Positions 1-13,600 of a DNA stretch of 64,000 bases are shown here, in pieces (within the stretch, counting starts at the first letter, position 1; each line of letters begins with the position of its first letter). Source of the stretch: Anagrus nilaparvatae (lineage: Eukaryota; Arthropoda; Insecta; Hymenoptera; Mymaridae); contig JAKSXM010000238.1 in the NCBI GenBank assembly GCA_022575985.1, forward strand, positions 10,620,001-10,684,000, read 5' to 3'. The translations under genes and the position numbers were made by a program. The notes below the pieces were generated by a model. The model was not told the origin of the DNA. It saw only the letters and a list, made by a program, of their open reading frames with translations, and ran no database searches.

Positions 1-1980
1 CGCTAAAAACATTCATCATCACGCGATTTATTTTACAAAAATAACAAAGAAATTTTTGCTCAACGTAAGCATATAGTCTCGATTTAATGTTTTCTCAAGT
101 GGCCAGTAAACAAACTATATGAATTTTCCTCGTTATTTAAAAAAAAACTCCCTTATTTTCATTACCCGATCACAATTAACCCTTATCGCAATCGCCATCA
201 CTGCCATTTTCAGTCTCCATTATTATGTTCTTATTACAAGAAACTTTATATACATAAAGACCTCATTATTGCTATTTCCAACGACCCTTCTTCGTTATTC
301 TAATGTACACGCGACTCAGTACTTAAATACAGAAAAATTATTATATTATGATGTATGAATTTCAATTCGAAACGACTGGTAATTAAAATTATCTTTATAT
401 GCATTTTAAAAATATTTGATATATCAATTCACAAATTCATAAGCTAAAAAGTTTGTCTGAAATTTTTTTATGATTTCAATTGTAAATTACGTTGGGAAAA
501 ATTAAGTCTAAAATAAAACTTAGCAAAAGTGTTTCGAAAAGGCGTTTTAATTTATTATATTACCAGCAGGAACCCTTGTACATTTTTCCTGTTTAGTATA
601 AATAAATTCACCTTCAGCTTGCTTATAAGTAGAAACCGATGTCTAAAAAAAATTTACCGAGGGTCTTTTCTAATGAATTAATCTGGCATAATATTTTTAA
701 AGATACAGTTAAGATTTTACCTTTTTTTCCTTTTTTAATATTATAAAAAGGCAAAAAAATCAATTTTAACCTCGGGTATGAATCTTGAATTTATGGAAAA
801 GTCGAATTACATTAATTTTTGAAATCATGAATTATATTAACCTATATTTACAGTAATTATTAGAAAGTCATCATATTCTCCCTTTTTTAGCCATTTTAAT
901 TAAAATAATTATGGAATATTTCTACTTCAAATAACCAATATTAGCAGAAAATAGCAATCATAATTATTTTTCAAATACAGAATCTAATTATGGTTAGTAG
1001 TATTAGGATAATTAGCTTTGAAAAGTATTTTTTTTACATTTTTAAAATTTAATTACATAAGCAGCTGATAAAAATTATATGAAAGTCCTTAAAAGTTTAA
1101 GTTTTGTCCATGTTCTGGACACATTACTAGATCTGGATCTGAATTTTAAAACTCAAATTTCATAAATTTTCATACTAAAACTGTAATTTTCAAGTAAACG
1201 AACGAGTAGGCAAGCAAACATGAAAAACAACTAAAAAAAATCGAACTAATTAAAAGTTTCGTAAAAAGCTTATCAATTCCTATCTTATAATGTAATGCAT
1301 AAAATTAAAACTTTTAGCTGTTTTAGGTCCAGGAAGCTCATCGAAAGTATAATAAAATTTTTTTTAAATTAATTCAGCTACTTTCCAAAAATAAAGCAAT
1401 TTGATTATTCAAATGCCTTTGTTTAACATTGCAAGTCTGGAATGAAAGTCTTACATGAAACAATAAAACAATTCTATTTAAAATTTCATTTCCTGGTTTC
1501 TCAGGGTTACCTCTAATACACAGGAATGCACTATCCTTCATACTATTTTTTACAGAATTTCGTGCAAGATGTAATATTTTTTTTATAACTCACTAATATT
1601 AAAGTACTATTTCAACAAATAAACAATAAAATATTTCAGTAAATAAAATGATTAGTAAAAAATTTAATAATATCAAATATTATTGCGATAGGAAATGTTT
1701 TGAATTCCATAAATAGTTATTTTAGCATGAAAATGGATCAATAAAAAGGATATTTTGTTTTAAAAATGCGAAGATACTCAAAGCAGCTGTTGAAAAAATG
1801 ACATTTATTATTCCTACGTATAATATAAACTCGCATCAAATAATTTCAATAATCTCAAATCTTCATTATTTAACCCAATAACATTTTCTAATGCTATTTC
1901 ATCTCCCCTCGATATAATCTTTTTGCACTCCCCTATGGTACATATATTTTTCAAACATTAATAACAGACAAATAAATGCG
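1..1980. other. No gene seen; probable TRIM9 intron
   Basis: This AT-rich stretch has no convincing coding exon on either strand. It lies beyond the splice donor of TRIM9 exon 2 on the minus strand, so it is most likely the left continuation of that gene's second intron. The one longer open frame, at 119-358 plus, is low in complexity and has no family signature. Confidence 0.5.
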
Positions 1981-2023
1981 TTTAATTTTTTTTTTATTTC
2001 TTAGTATTATAAAAAATCTTTAC

Positions 2024-5000
2024 CTTTTGTGCTTTGCAGGCTGCTGTTAACGGCAGAATATCATTGTGATGTGTATTATGACGGTCTCTTAAACAAAGTC
2101 CACATGCTGCTACTTTACACAGGGCACAATATAAACTAAATATTTCATCTGGGTGATCAGCACAATTTGTACTTGGTTCTTGTTGCATTGAATTTCGATT
2201 TCCACGTAATGTTGTTTGCCATTTTGCTTGGGCTGGACCAAGTTTGTGTGTTGCTAATGGGCCACGTTTTGGGTGACATGATTCTCGACAATTTTCGCAA
2301 TACAAAACCTGAAAACAAATTTTATAGATTTATTTTAATTTAATTCAATTGAATTACTGAGTAGATTTATCTAAAGCTAATTTAAGTACACTGTAAAAAG
2401 TAACTTTCTTATATTAACAAAAAAATTAGAATATTTTCGAAAAATTAGTAAATTTTCAAAAAAATTTGTAAATATTCAAAAAAAATCGTATATTTACTAA
2501 ATTTAGTATATTAACAAAAAATTCGAGTATTTACGATTTTTTTTTATGTTAATTCGCAAAAAAAATTGATAATTTACAATTTTTTTCGAAAATTTACAAA
2601 AAATAGTTGTAAATTTACGAAAAATACTTGAGAATTTACAACTTTTTTCGTAAAATCACAAAAAAAAATCGAGAATCCTCGAATTTTTCGATAATGTACT
2701 AAATTTAGTAAATTTACGACTTTTATCGAATATTTACAAAATTTTTTGAAAATTCACTATTTTTTCGAAAAAATTATATTTTTTTTGTAAATCTAAGAAA
2801 GTTACTTTTTACAGTGTAATAATATATCCAAAATGAAATATGTTACACCTTAAAACTCAGTAAAACTCGTAATCAAAAATAAATGCAGAAAAATTAAAAC
2901 TCATGTCATCAATTTTTGCTATTGGAGAAAAAGAAAATTTAGGTTTACCTCGATTTAATAAGAAAATAATACGTCTGTCTAAGAGCATTTAAATATATTT
3001 TTCTTGTAGTTTGTGTCTGATGCTGGAGAAAAAAAAACGGAAATGCAATCGCCCTCTTTGTATAACTCGATTCCGTGAGCTACAAATTATACCTATTGGC
3101 GTATAAATGTGGATAATTAACATGAATGAAACATACTAGCTTTCTATTTATAGTATTTTAAGGTAAACACGGCTAAATTGCTTGGCATTGTAAGATTCTC
3201 GAGTTCGAGGACAAGCAAAGTACACGCGAGCAGACCTTGAAGCGAACTTGGAGTAATGCGATGAATGGTTTTGATTTCTAGAGAAGATGCAAGAAAGTGA
3301 AGATGAATAATATTTAGATAGTTCAGGAATAACTCGTGCTAGATCCAAGGGAGGGTTTGATTTACGAAGTTCATAAAAATAGAAAAAATTACTAAAAGAA
3401 CTAAAAATTAAACTCATCTGAAATATGAATAAACGTCAATCAAAATGTCAATGTCCTATTAAGAGCGAACATTATCTTAAAAACAGAATTTCACTTAAAT
3501 TTAAGTGGGCTTGAAAAAAAATTTATTATAGAAGTTACTTTTTTAATTAAAATTTCGCATAATTTTTTATGTTCGCGATCTCTTTATGAAAACAAAGTTT
3601 GTTGATTCGTCGAAAGCTCTCAATTTAATTTCTATTTTGGCTTGTTTTACGAGAATCTTCTTAATATAAATTATTCGATATTTAAGTTGACTGAAATCGT
3701 ATTAACCCAGTAAAAAACGATTCTCTGCTCTCTAGTTCCCCAATTAAAATTCTGTGAAAAAAAACAACAAGAGGATAAAAATCTAGAAAAGTAGAATGAA
3801 AGTACAATAATAAGAGCATTAAATTAGCATACACAAGAAATAAAATCCCGCACAACCCATTGAAAATCGTTGATTTAATTTTTTCCTGCAGTATTTTTAG
3901 AAAAAGATAAAATAACAAACAAAACGTAGAAAAAGTACTTGCATACACACCACAATGGAAAAGCTTTTCAAAGTTTTATATATTTTTTATAACGAAAAAA
4001 CTAAATAAAAATTGATTCAACTGTTATTCGACAGAGACGACATTTATAAGAGAAATCGTACTTTTTTTCATATATAGGTTTCAAGTTTCGATAATTTAAC
4101 ATTTATATAATTTTTTAACTTAGTTTGAAAACGTATAATACGTACATGATTTAAAAAAAGTTTTTTTATGTATTTTCCAATAAATACTAACACGCCCTAT
4201 TTTCATTCGTATGTTAAAAAAACAATAATTATTGTTTAAAATGCAATTAAATTGTTGTTATTTGCTACGAATTTGTTGATATAAAAATTATTTTTCGAAT
4301 ATCAGTCAATAAGGAAAAAATCATAATTTCCTATACTATTGTTTAATTTTTATTTGTCTTCAAAACAATAAATAATTAAATATTTTCATTGAAAATACGT
4401 GTGAGTTAAAAAACTGAAATGTATTTTTAAAAATAATATTATTTTATTTCTGTACACTAAAAATCACACTTCATATTCTTCATCAAAAAGGTCGGTTTTA
4501 AATTTAGCTCATATTTATGTACTGTGATAATAATAATAAATGAAGTGGTGTATTACAGAGAATAATATTTTAACTTCATCATAAATTATATTTTTTGTTT
4601 ATTTTTAAAACATCCTTTTTTTACCCTTTTTTTAAAAGTCATAAAAAAAATTAAACAAAAATTTTTTAAGATAATACAAAATTTAATAATTTATGAGTCA
4701 TTCGGTACTCGTGTTTGAGAAACTTTTTTTGGGCGAAATATTTCAGAAAGGATTTTAGCTGAATTTTGACCCAATTTTTGGAAAAAAATTAAATACTAAA
4801 ATAATTGTTTGATTTACAACCACCTACGCATTTCTCATTGTAAATTAAACCACGTATTATTGACATTTCTGGTTTGAGATTTCCTGCTATTAAGTCATAC
4901 ATAACACAACCCCTCTTAAAATCATGTTTACATGCAAACAAAAAATATTTTTTACTTAAATTTCACAAAATTACCCTATTCTAAGAAATAATTTTATTGA

Positions 5001-6145
5001 CATTTTTACCAGCACGAAAATAAAAATTAAATTTTAATTTAAAAAAAATTTGTTTACATTTAATGAAAGGCATTTTAATTTAAATACTAAAATGATTAAT
5101 TTTTTATTTAACATTTAAATTACATTTTGGCGTTTTATTTCACAAAAGGATTACTAAATCCTTCTTTTTTTTTATTCATTTCTCTTTTTTTTGATCCATG
5201 CATTACATTTTTAGCATTTCAATGTTCATGTTTAAAACATGTATTTTTATTTTATACAATTTTTTTTAATCTGATTAACCTAAAGTGACAATAATATAAT
5301 TCTTTTACATAATTTCCAGCTTAAAAAATGTTGTTTGTTTTATTATTTACAGGTAATTTTTATTTTTTTTTTAAATTAAAGATTAAAATAAATTATGAAT
5401 AAATAAAAAAAGGTGCTAAAACATGAATTTTGTTCCTGGAATATAATTAAAAAAAAAAGGTCTCTTCGATCGGCGAATTTGATAAATTTTGTTGTATAAA
5501 AAATACTCGTCTTTGTTCTCTGACACTCCATTAATACAAAGGACCATAGCATCAATTTCTTTGTATTAAAAAAAAAATCGAATATACCAAAAAATAAAGT
5601 AGAGCTAAAAATTTATTATATCTCACCTCGCATTGTTCGCAAGAAACGGTTGCTTCTTGTGGTTCTCCTTCACATATTTGACACATAAGTTTTGAATTTT
5701 TAGCCTCAAGAAATTTATCAACGATTCTTTGCATTGCTTTGTATCTTTGTAGATTATTAGCACCACCTTCGTCGAAAAATACCATTTTTTGACAAACTGG
5801 GCATGATAAACATAATGCTGCTCCATTTGGTGGAAATCCATTACAATTACCAGGGGTACCAACGTAACTACCTGGTCTTGAATTTGTGCTTGCACTGCTA
5901 CTACCACAAACAACACCAGAATCAGCTTCTGATAGTACTGATAATTTATCAACTTCTTGATCTAACGATGGTACTGAATTTTCTGATGATGCACCTGATG
6001 AAGAAGATGATTCTGGATTATGTGAATCTGATGGTGTTGTTTGTAAATTTTGTGCACATGAGAGACATAAAGAATGCCAACATGGTAATAAAACTGGTTC
6101 TGAATATAATTTTTTACAGCAAGGACATCGTAATTCTTCTTCCAT
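2024..6145 (-). CDS. Trim9: TRIM9-type E3 ubiquitin ligase, first two coding exons (partial)
   Basis: Exon 1 is 6145-5627 (173 codons) and exon 2 is 2308-2024 (95 codons). The junction is in frame: donor GAG|GTGAGA at 5627/5626 and acceptor TTTTCAG|GTT at 2308, joining CEQCE to VLYCENC. Exon 1 starts MEEELRCPCCKKLY, closely like TRIM9. It carries an N-terminal RING with a Ser-rich insert (about residues 30-100) inside it, the second Cys pair being CPVC at about residue 115. B-box 1 begins at the CQIC motif near residue 154 and continues into exon 2. B-box 2 is in exon 2 (CADHPDEIFSLYCALCK, then CGLC and the His ligands). The donor AAG|GTAAAG at 2024 leads to exons outside the window, so the coiled coil, COS box, FN3 and SPRY domains of the family are not visible. 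Family knowledge: TRIM9 is a neuronal RING ligase acting in axon guidance and branching. Confidence 0.9.
2389..2816. mobile_element. MITE with CACTG ends, in TRIM9 intron 1
   Basis: A 428-bp element starts CACTGTAAAAAGTAACTTTC and ends with the inverse of that sequence. It is flanked on both sides by TA (2387-2388 and 2817-2818), the target duplication of Tc1/mariner-type transposons. The interior is simple A/T with many short TTTACAAA or TTTCGAAA units and codes for nothing. Confidence 0.8.
3018..3941. repeat. Left arm of a large inverted repeat
   Basis: This 0.92-kb sequence is repeated in opposite orientation at about 9644-10606. Conserved stretches include the CAGCATCAGA end, the AGAGGGCGATTGCATTTCC block, and a block of over 230 bp around 3682-3920 that is almost base-identical to the other copy. 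The arm lies inside TRIM9 intron 1. A short open frame (3682-3948 minus) is shared with the other arm only because the DNA is shared. Confidence 0.85.
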
Positions 6146-7564
6146 TTTTGAAGGTTTGTTCTTTCTCCCTTTATTTTATTACTTTCTTTTAGCAAAAATA
6201 CTTGTTCTCCTTAATCAGGTTTTTTGACCTTTACACAATGATAATATTTGCAAAGTTTGCTAATATTACACAGGTATATCTTCTTTCTCGGTTAAAACTC
6301 TCGCAGCCATCATTTTTGTTATTTTTTTTAAGTATTTTTTACCGCTTGTAATACTCGACGTTACATGCATCGAAAGGAAAGGTATATTTTATATATTGGT
6401 ATGTGTTTTTTTATACAATCATACCTGTAAACGTAAAAAAAAACCGGTTCTCTCTGATTGCGATACACACTTTGGAACGCCGATGTACTTCTCGGCCTTT
6501 ATTTTGTAAAAAATTCTTTGAACACACTCTTAAGTACAAGCAATAAATTTATTGAAATTTTCAATGACTATTTTTTTATTATTTATATGGCATTGGCACT
6601 TGACCTATTGTTAAAAACAATAAAATGACATTTTTTTTACTGTTAATTATTTTTTTAGCCAGGTATTTTTTGTTTTATAGTTTTTAGATATGTAATATCA
6701 TTGTGCAAATATTACTAATTTGATAATGTTTTAATTTATACTTTCGTATATTTGATAAGAAATATATATTTTTTAAAGATAATAATCAAACAAAAGTATT
6801 TTTTTGGAAATATTATGTTCGATTTGTTCTAAACACTTGTAATACACAATGTTATCAATGAATTTTTTAAATAAATTTCAAAAAAACACACTTTTTAACA
6901 CACTTTATTATACACTTTAAACACTGTAAACAACAAACACTTATCCACTGTAATAAATTCCTAAATAAAAAAATTTCACCTAAACAAAACCTTTTTTTTG
7001 GATCTCTAGGGTTCGTTTTTATGTGCTATTATAAAGTTGCATTTAGTTGAAACTGCTATTTGAGAACGTGTCCTTTTTGTATGAAAAGGATGTGAAATTT
7101 AACGTAAATTTTTATATGTATTAGTGAACTTTTTTTTATGGCTGCTTGGATTCGCAGGATCTTCTCGGACCGTGTAATAATAAGGTCATGGTCAAACGTT
7201 TTTCTATTTAATTTGAAATATTTTCTTTTTTTTTTAGATAGTAATAATTATTTTTTTAGATTATATTGCAAAATTTAATTTTGCTAAGTACAAAAATTAC
7301 TAAACTTTTTAAAAAAAATTTTTTTTTGGGGCTTCGAAAAACTGTTGATGGAATTTTTTAGATTTTTACACACAATTCTTAAAAAATATAAATTACAAAA
7401 CACATTCACTAAAATAGTACACGATACACAACAATTTATTGTTTATTTCCTATATTTTTTTACAATGCACGTCGTGATTTTTAGTGCGAATCGACGATTT
7501 TTATAAATCCATGCAAATATTCGCGCACAATATAAGATTATAAAAAAAAAGAATTACACTGTTG

Positions 7565-7695
7565 TTGTCTGAACGAAGCGCGCGAGTTGACTGACTTGGT
7601 ACGTAAAACATATTCTCTCGAGAAGAGAACCGGCTTTCAAATATGCGGAGACGCGGCAACTCTGTTCGAATCCCAACTCGCGCATAAAATTCACA
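7565..7695 (-). promoter_or_regulatory. Candidate TRIM9 promoter region (GC-rich patch)
   Basis: This patch is about half G+C and has several CG dinucleotides (for example GAAGCGCGCGAG and GCGGAGACGCGGC) in surroundings of about 25 percent G+C. It sits 1.4 kb upstream of the TRIM9 start codon. CpG-containing islands like this often mark promoters of housekeeping and neuronal genes in AT-rich insect genomes. No exact start site can be fixed. The 6146-7565 interval would then be 5' UTR or 5' intron; I see no coding sequence in it. Confidence 0.4.
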
Positions 7696-8475
7696 TAATA
7701 TGAACGGTCTATTTCAATATCGTACTATGGCTGCATTTGCAATATATATGCAAATTTTTTCTAAGTAAATTTTAATGCTATTAACCTAAATATTCAGTTA
7801 TTTGGGCAAAATGATCAAATATGTTGCAGACATTTTCAGTCATGATTTGGAAATAAAGAATTGAGTTTGCGAATTTTACAAATTTATCTTTGCGAAAAGA
7901 TAAATTTGTACAAATGAACTTAAAAATGGGTTCCTAATGCAAAATAGGAGAACCAGGGAAAAATTCAAATATGAATGTGCCAAAAAATGTCCAAATTTTT
8001 GGGATAAATTGATAGCAATCTCGAGTATAGATGTGAAATCTACTATTGCTAGAGTTAAAATAGATTTTCGAAGTTAGAAATAACTCAATGGATTGGTAAA
8101 CTAAACCTTGGTGAAAAACCTGAAAATTAAAATGTGTAAATTTATTAATTCTGGTCCCTGAATTATTATGGGTCCCTTTGAAAATTTTATCCCTGGTTTT
8201 AAATCACAAAGAGTGAAAAACAATCCTGCAACAAAAAATGATTTATATTGGCCAGAATAAATCATATGTGTAAAAGTAGGTCCTAGCTGATTAAAACCGC
8301 AGGTAAAAAAATAAGGGATTATTTATAATTTCCAAATAGTCCTAAAAGTTTATATTTTTGCTCAAAAACTCAAATACAGCAACCATGTTTCAGTTAATAT
8401 AATAAGTTGAATAAAAAAACAAATTTTCTCGTTAATTAACTAACAAAAGAACTTACTGTTGTTATTCTTCTTTTA
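7696..8475. other. Intergenic, nothing recognised
   Basis: This AT-rich sequence holds no coding frame, RNA gene or paired repeat that I can support. It separates the presumed TRIM9 promoter from the 3' end of the terminal exon at 8476-8599. Confidence 0.5.
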
Positions 8476-8599
8476 TTAGACAATATAACGTAGAGGTGCA
8501 CAATAATATATTTCATTGAACTCTTCTTCTAATGTATAGCCAGCTGTTTGAACAGATGCAATAATATTTAATAATGCACCTGGAATTTCTTTGGCTTCC
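8476..8599 (-). CDS. Terminal coding exon of an unrecognised gene (partial)
   Basis: Read on the minus strand, a good acceptor (AAAATTCAG) ends at 8600. It is followed by an open frame of 40 codons plus stop in phase 1. The peptide begins EAKEIPGALLNIIASVQTAG and ends CAPLRYIV. Right after the stop comes AATAAA, a polyadenylation signal in the expected place. Residue composition (A, G, P, Q, C and acidic residues) is unlike the Phe/Ile/Asn/Lys peptides that random AT-rich frames give here. The upstream exons should lie at higher coordinates on the minus strand, but I could not find one between 8600 and 17000; an intron may cross the inverted-repeat arm. I do not recognise the family. It could also be the tail of a processed or captured gene copy. 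Confidence 0.5.
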
Positions 8600-9643
8600 C
8601 TGAATTTTAAAAACGTAATACTAAAAGTTCCTGTTGCATAAAAATAATTTTAAATAACTTGAATTGAAATTTTGAGCAAATTGTAATACTCCTTAAAAAA
8701 TTGGCAAATATTTTGTTCATATGTAATTTCAGAGCCCTTATAGGACCATTAAATAAAATATTTTCAAATATTTAAGGTCTGGATATTACATGTATGCCAG
8801 CTTTCAAAAAATAGTAAAATTTTGAATAAAATTTAATTTTCAAGACTTAAAGCGTTCAATTATTAGTTTTTTTGAATAATTCAAATCATCATTTTATTTC
8901 AAAGCCACAGCAAAAATATAAATTACATAGAAAAACGTTTGACAATGACCTTATTTAAACACGATCTAAGTAAATCCTAGCAAATAAACTGACCATAAAA
9001 AAACTTTCAAAGAAATTATTTACGTTTAAATTTTACATCCTTTTATAAAAAGGTCTCGTTCTCATGCAGCTTCTAGTGCAACTTTAAAATAGCATAAAAA
9101 AGAAAAATATTTTTATATTCAAAAACAAAACCCTAAAGAAAAATACTGTTTTGGTAAACATTTTCTTTTTAATCTGCATTACATTAAAAAAAAAAATTTA
9201 TTTTAACAGTGAATTTTTCAAATAAAAATTATTGATAACATTGTATTTTAAATACGCGTAACTCTGATTTAAATTGCATAATCAATTGTAAATTATTTTG
9301 AACAAACATTTGTGTTAAATATTATCTTTGAATGTTTCTTATCAATGATTTTTAAATATAGAAACGAAATACAACTCCTATCTCAGCTAAAATATTTTGC
9401 AACACATCATCAATGTACATAATAAATAATAAAATATTTGAAAAACACAATATTTACACAATGATATTGCAAGTAATATGAAGGAGACTTATCTATACTG
9501 CGTACTGCATTATTTAAAAAATAATTTATTTTATCTCGTATAATAATTTATTACTATATTATTGTTTTTTGCATTAGGTCAATGCCATTTTAAAATGCTG
9601 GCAGAGCATTGAAACTTAGATTCCTCAAGGAAAATACCTTATG
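8600..9643. other. No exon seen; possible intron
   Basis: This is AT-rich sequence without a supported exon. If the terminal exon at 8476-8599 belongs to a longer minus-strand gene, this is part of its last intron. Confidence 0.35.
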
Positions 9644-10606
9644 GAAGTACTTTTTCTACGTTTTGTTTGTTATTTTATATTTTTCTAAAAATACTGCAGG
9701 AAAAAATTAAATCAACGATTTTCAATGGGTTGTGCGGGATTTTATTTCTTGTGTATGCTAATTTAATGCTCTTATTATTGTACTTTCATTCTACTTTTCT
9801 AGATTTTTATCCTCTTGTTGTTTTTTTTCACAGAATTTTAATTGGGGAACTAGAGAGCAGAGAATCGTTTTTTACTGGGTTAATACGATTTCAGTCAACT
9901 TAAATATCGAATAATTTATATTAAGAGGATTCTCCTAAAACAAGCCAAAATAGAAATTAAATTGAGAGCTTTCGACGAATCAACAAACTTTGTTTTCATA
10001 AAGAGATCGCGAACATAAAAAATTATGCATTTAAAGAAATTTTAATTAAAAAAGTAACTTCGATTCGGCTATAAATATTAAAATTTTTATTCATAAACCC
10101 ACTTAAATTTAAGTGGAATTCTTTTTTTAAGATAATTCTCGCTCTTAATAGGACATTGACATTTTGATTGACGTTTATTCAAATTCCAGATGAGTTTAAA
10201 ATTAGAACACAAGGAATTTTAGTTCTTGCTTTTATAATTTTTTCTATTTTTATAAGCTTCGTATATCAAACCCTCCCTCGGATCTAGTACGAGTTAAGTC
10301 ACTGTCTAAATATTATTCTGATCTTCACTTTCTTGCATCTTCTCTAGAAATCAAAACCATTCATCGCATTACTCGAAGTTCGCTTCAAGGTCTGCTCGCG
10401 TGTACTTCGCTTGTCCTCGAACTCGAGAATCTTACAATGCCAAGTAATTTAGCCGTGTTTACCTTAAATTACTATAAATAGAAAGCTAGTATGTTTCATT
10501 CATGTTAATTACCCACATTTATAAGACGCCGATAGGTATAATTTGTAGCTCACGGAATCGAGTTATACAAAGAGGGCGATTGCATTTCCTTTTTTTTCTC
10601 CAGCAT
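9644..10606. repeat. Right arm of the large inverted repeat
   Basis: Reverse-complement copy of 3018-3941. The two copies share both ends (AAGTACTTTTTCTACG at 9644 and CAGCATCAGA near 10606). Across the block 9690-9905 they are essentially identical, and they are more diverged with small indels around 10030-10350. The 78-codon open frame at 9667-9903 is the same sequence as the frame in the left arm and is probably not a gene. Confidence 0.85.
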
Positions 10607-13600
10607 CAGACATACATAATATTATAAGAGAAACACACTATTAATATGTTTTTAGCTAGTTACGTATTATTGAATTTCTTTCAATCTTAATTGATTTGAA
10701 GAATTTAATTTTTTCATTTATTTTTACATTACATTCAAAATGTTTTTTTAACCTTGTAAAATCGAATTTAGATTATTTTCTTTTGCTGATAACATTGCGC
10801 TTGTATTAAATGTGCTATTATAAACGAAGAAAAAAATTTTTTGCAAGCAAACGAAAGTAAATACGAGCGCTTATAATTACCGAGAGTCGGGAGTAGTTTG
10901 CTTACGCGAGAACTTTTTTATGCAATTTTAAAGAGAGAAGTCAGAAGAATGGACGTGAAATTTTCTAGGTATTTAATATTTATGTATGCCAGAGGCAACT
11001 CCTATCTTTCTAAATAAAAGAATTCGTTGTTTGATGGAAGAGTTTTTCTCTTTTTCTTTCAAGTTCATTCACTGCCGTCTATTATTGCGGTTTTTTGCAT
11101 AAATTAAAATAATTTCTTATTTTTTATCAAAATATCCGCATGCTATTCTAATTTAAAAAATGCTTTTCGTCGGTCATCGTCATTAACAAGCAAAAAAACA
11201 AGCAACTTTTATTCGATACGGAAATCATATTATTCTTTGATTCGTAATCTCATTTTTGTTCAAATGTTCGCTTGTTTGTTTTCTTTAATATCGTTAAAGT
11301 AAATTTTATTATAAGCGAATTTATGAACAAAAAAATAACAAAAAATGCATACGCTACTGCAATTTTATGTTTTCTGTTTATAAGAATTTTATTTGTTGTT
11401 AATTTTTTTTTATTACTCTATTGTCCTTCAAATAATATATATTTCTTTTTTAATAATTTTTTAGACTGTAATAATAAATATTTTTTTATCTAATCAATTT
11501 TATTGCTGAGAAAAAACATTTTTATTTCAATCAGTCAATTTTAATCAATAAAGCCATAAAAATTATAATAAAAACTTTTATGTTGGACTATTTCTAATTG
11601 TTTTCATAATATGATTGGTTTCAATAAACATTTAAAATTTTTGAAGAAGCCCTTGTTTTTCAGATGATCACCTATGATCACTAGGGTAGGTCTCAAAAAA
11701 AGTGCTAAAAAAATGTTCTTCCTGAAGCATGTTGAAGATTAGGTTACAAAATGATCTCATACTAAATTTCAGCTCATTTGAGAACGTTTTAGGGGTCGAA
11801 CAAACCCAGTGTAGCTCCCAAGCGACTGGCTAACACCGATAATTACTGTGAATGACGAAAATTTTTTAAAAAATGGGTAAAAGAAGTGACGTTTGACAAA
11901 GCATTATGAAACTCTCTGGCATACCATCGGGTCCCATTGAATTTGATTTTTTTAGATTAGCTAAAGCATTTTCTAGATATGTCTTAATAATTAAAAAGAG
12001 CGATGTGATATACAGCATAATAGGGGCTTTCATGGGTCAAAATTTCGATCATTTTTGTGCATAATCTGAAATTGAATAAAAAAATATTAGACACGTATTT
12101 TTTTTATTGCTTGAAATTACGAAAATTATCGGAGATACAGAGGTTTCAATGATAATAGGTAAAAATAACAAAATTTGGAAGTAAAAAAATTTGAAAATGC
12201 ATGCAAAGGATTATGGTTAATAAAAAAAATAATATTGATTATATTAAAATAATTACAATAAACATATTTTAAATAATAAATAGTGCTTTATTTTTATTTT
12301 ACATCATAAGGTATTTGTACCTGTACCTGAACCATTTATCTCTTTTCAATAGTAACTTTAGACTTTTGTAATTAGCTGCATAATAATTACTTTTTTAATT
12401 AGCTTTTATTTTTACTGTATGTAAGAAAATGCACCATAACACTGAATTACTTAAAATTTTTAATTGATTCTTTTTATCATAGTATTTTACATTGTTTAAC
12501 CAGTATTTTTTAAGCATCAAAATTTATCTTTTATTCAAAATTTACGAATTATATAAAAGCAATCAAAGGTACAAACATCGTTCAGGTACTGGCAATAGTA
12601 CATTTTTCGACACAAATAATTCATAAAAAGGTAAGACATTTATAATATTTATACTAATTTTAAAGCCTATTATAAACTAAAGAGACAGTTGTCAGAGACA
12701 TACTGGTCTGTTACATTCAGGATGAAGAAAGGGAAAAAAACCTTGGTTACATTTAAAACTATCGGATTGTCATAAAATATTATAGAAAGTAATTTTTTTT
12801 GGTTTTTTGTTTTTTGTTTTTTTTTTTCTAAGCATGTTATCTTCATAGCATGTAAAGACTTCTGCTATGCCTCAACGCCATAAATATATTGCTTGAATAT
12901 CCAAGTTATTGTCAAAACTGCAACTATTGAAAAATTTATTCAGTTGTTATAAACCAATATAAGGACAAATATTAATTAAAATTTAAATAAATATGCAAAT
13001 CCTCATAAAATTTCATATAATTTAATCATCAATATAAAAGAAAAATGATTTTATACTGATGCATAAATTTTGCTTGAAATTTTAAGCAATATATTTTTAC
13101 AGTGTGCGGACATATAAAAATATACATAATAAAAATAAAAACAAATATTAAAATAACATCGAGACTGTTATTCTATAAATGTGAAAAATTCTTATAAAAA
13201 TTAAGTAAAAGTCTCAGTCAAAGCTGGGCAAAACTGATGACTACAGAATAATTGTGCAAAAGAATGTTCAAAAAACTTATAACTGGTTTGTGTAAATACC
13301 ACCTAAATTCATACATTCATATACAAAATATTTACTATACGTATTTAAAAAAAAGATTTAAAATGTGTATAATCATTATAATTAAAAAATTAATGTTAAT
13401 TGCTGCGTATTTTGAAATACATATAATTGAAAATAATTAATAAATTGAAAATATTAGTTACGATTTGAATCAAAAAGAAAAGAAAATCATAGTTCTTTTA
13501 TTCTTTTACAGAAATACTTTATAGACAAAAGAATTTACTAGGCATTAGACCCAAAGAATTGAGTAATAAAGAATTTTTAGAAAAGGTTGAACGACCAAAA

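Noticed and set aside
5803..6192. 129-codon plus-strand frame opposite TRIM9 exon 1
   Set aside because: It is the antisense shadow of a well-supported RING exon and has no motif of its own.
7650..7690. TTCGAATCCC resembling a tRNA T-loop
   Set aside because: The flanks do not form a T-stem, and no anticodon or acceptor arms can be folded around it.
9667..9903. Open frame identical in both arms of the large inverted repeat (also 3682-3948 minus)
   Set aside because: The identity comes from the duplicated DNA itself; the peptide is hydrophobic, AT-driven and without family signature.
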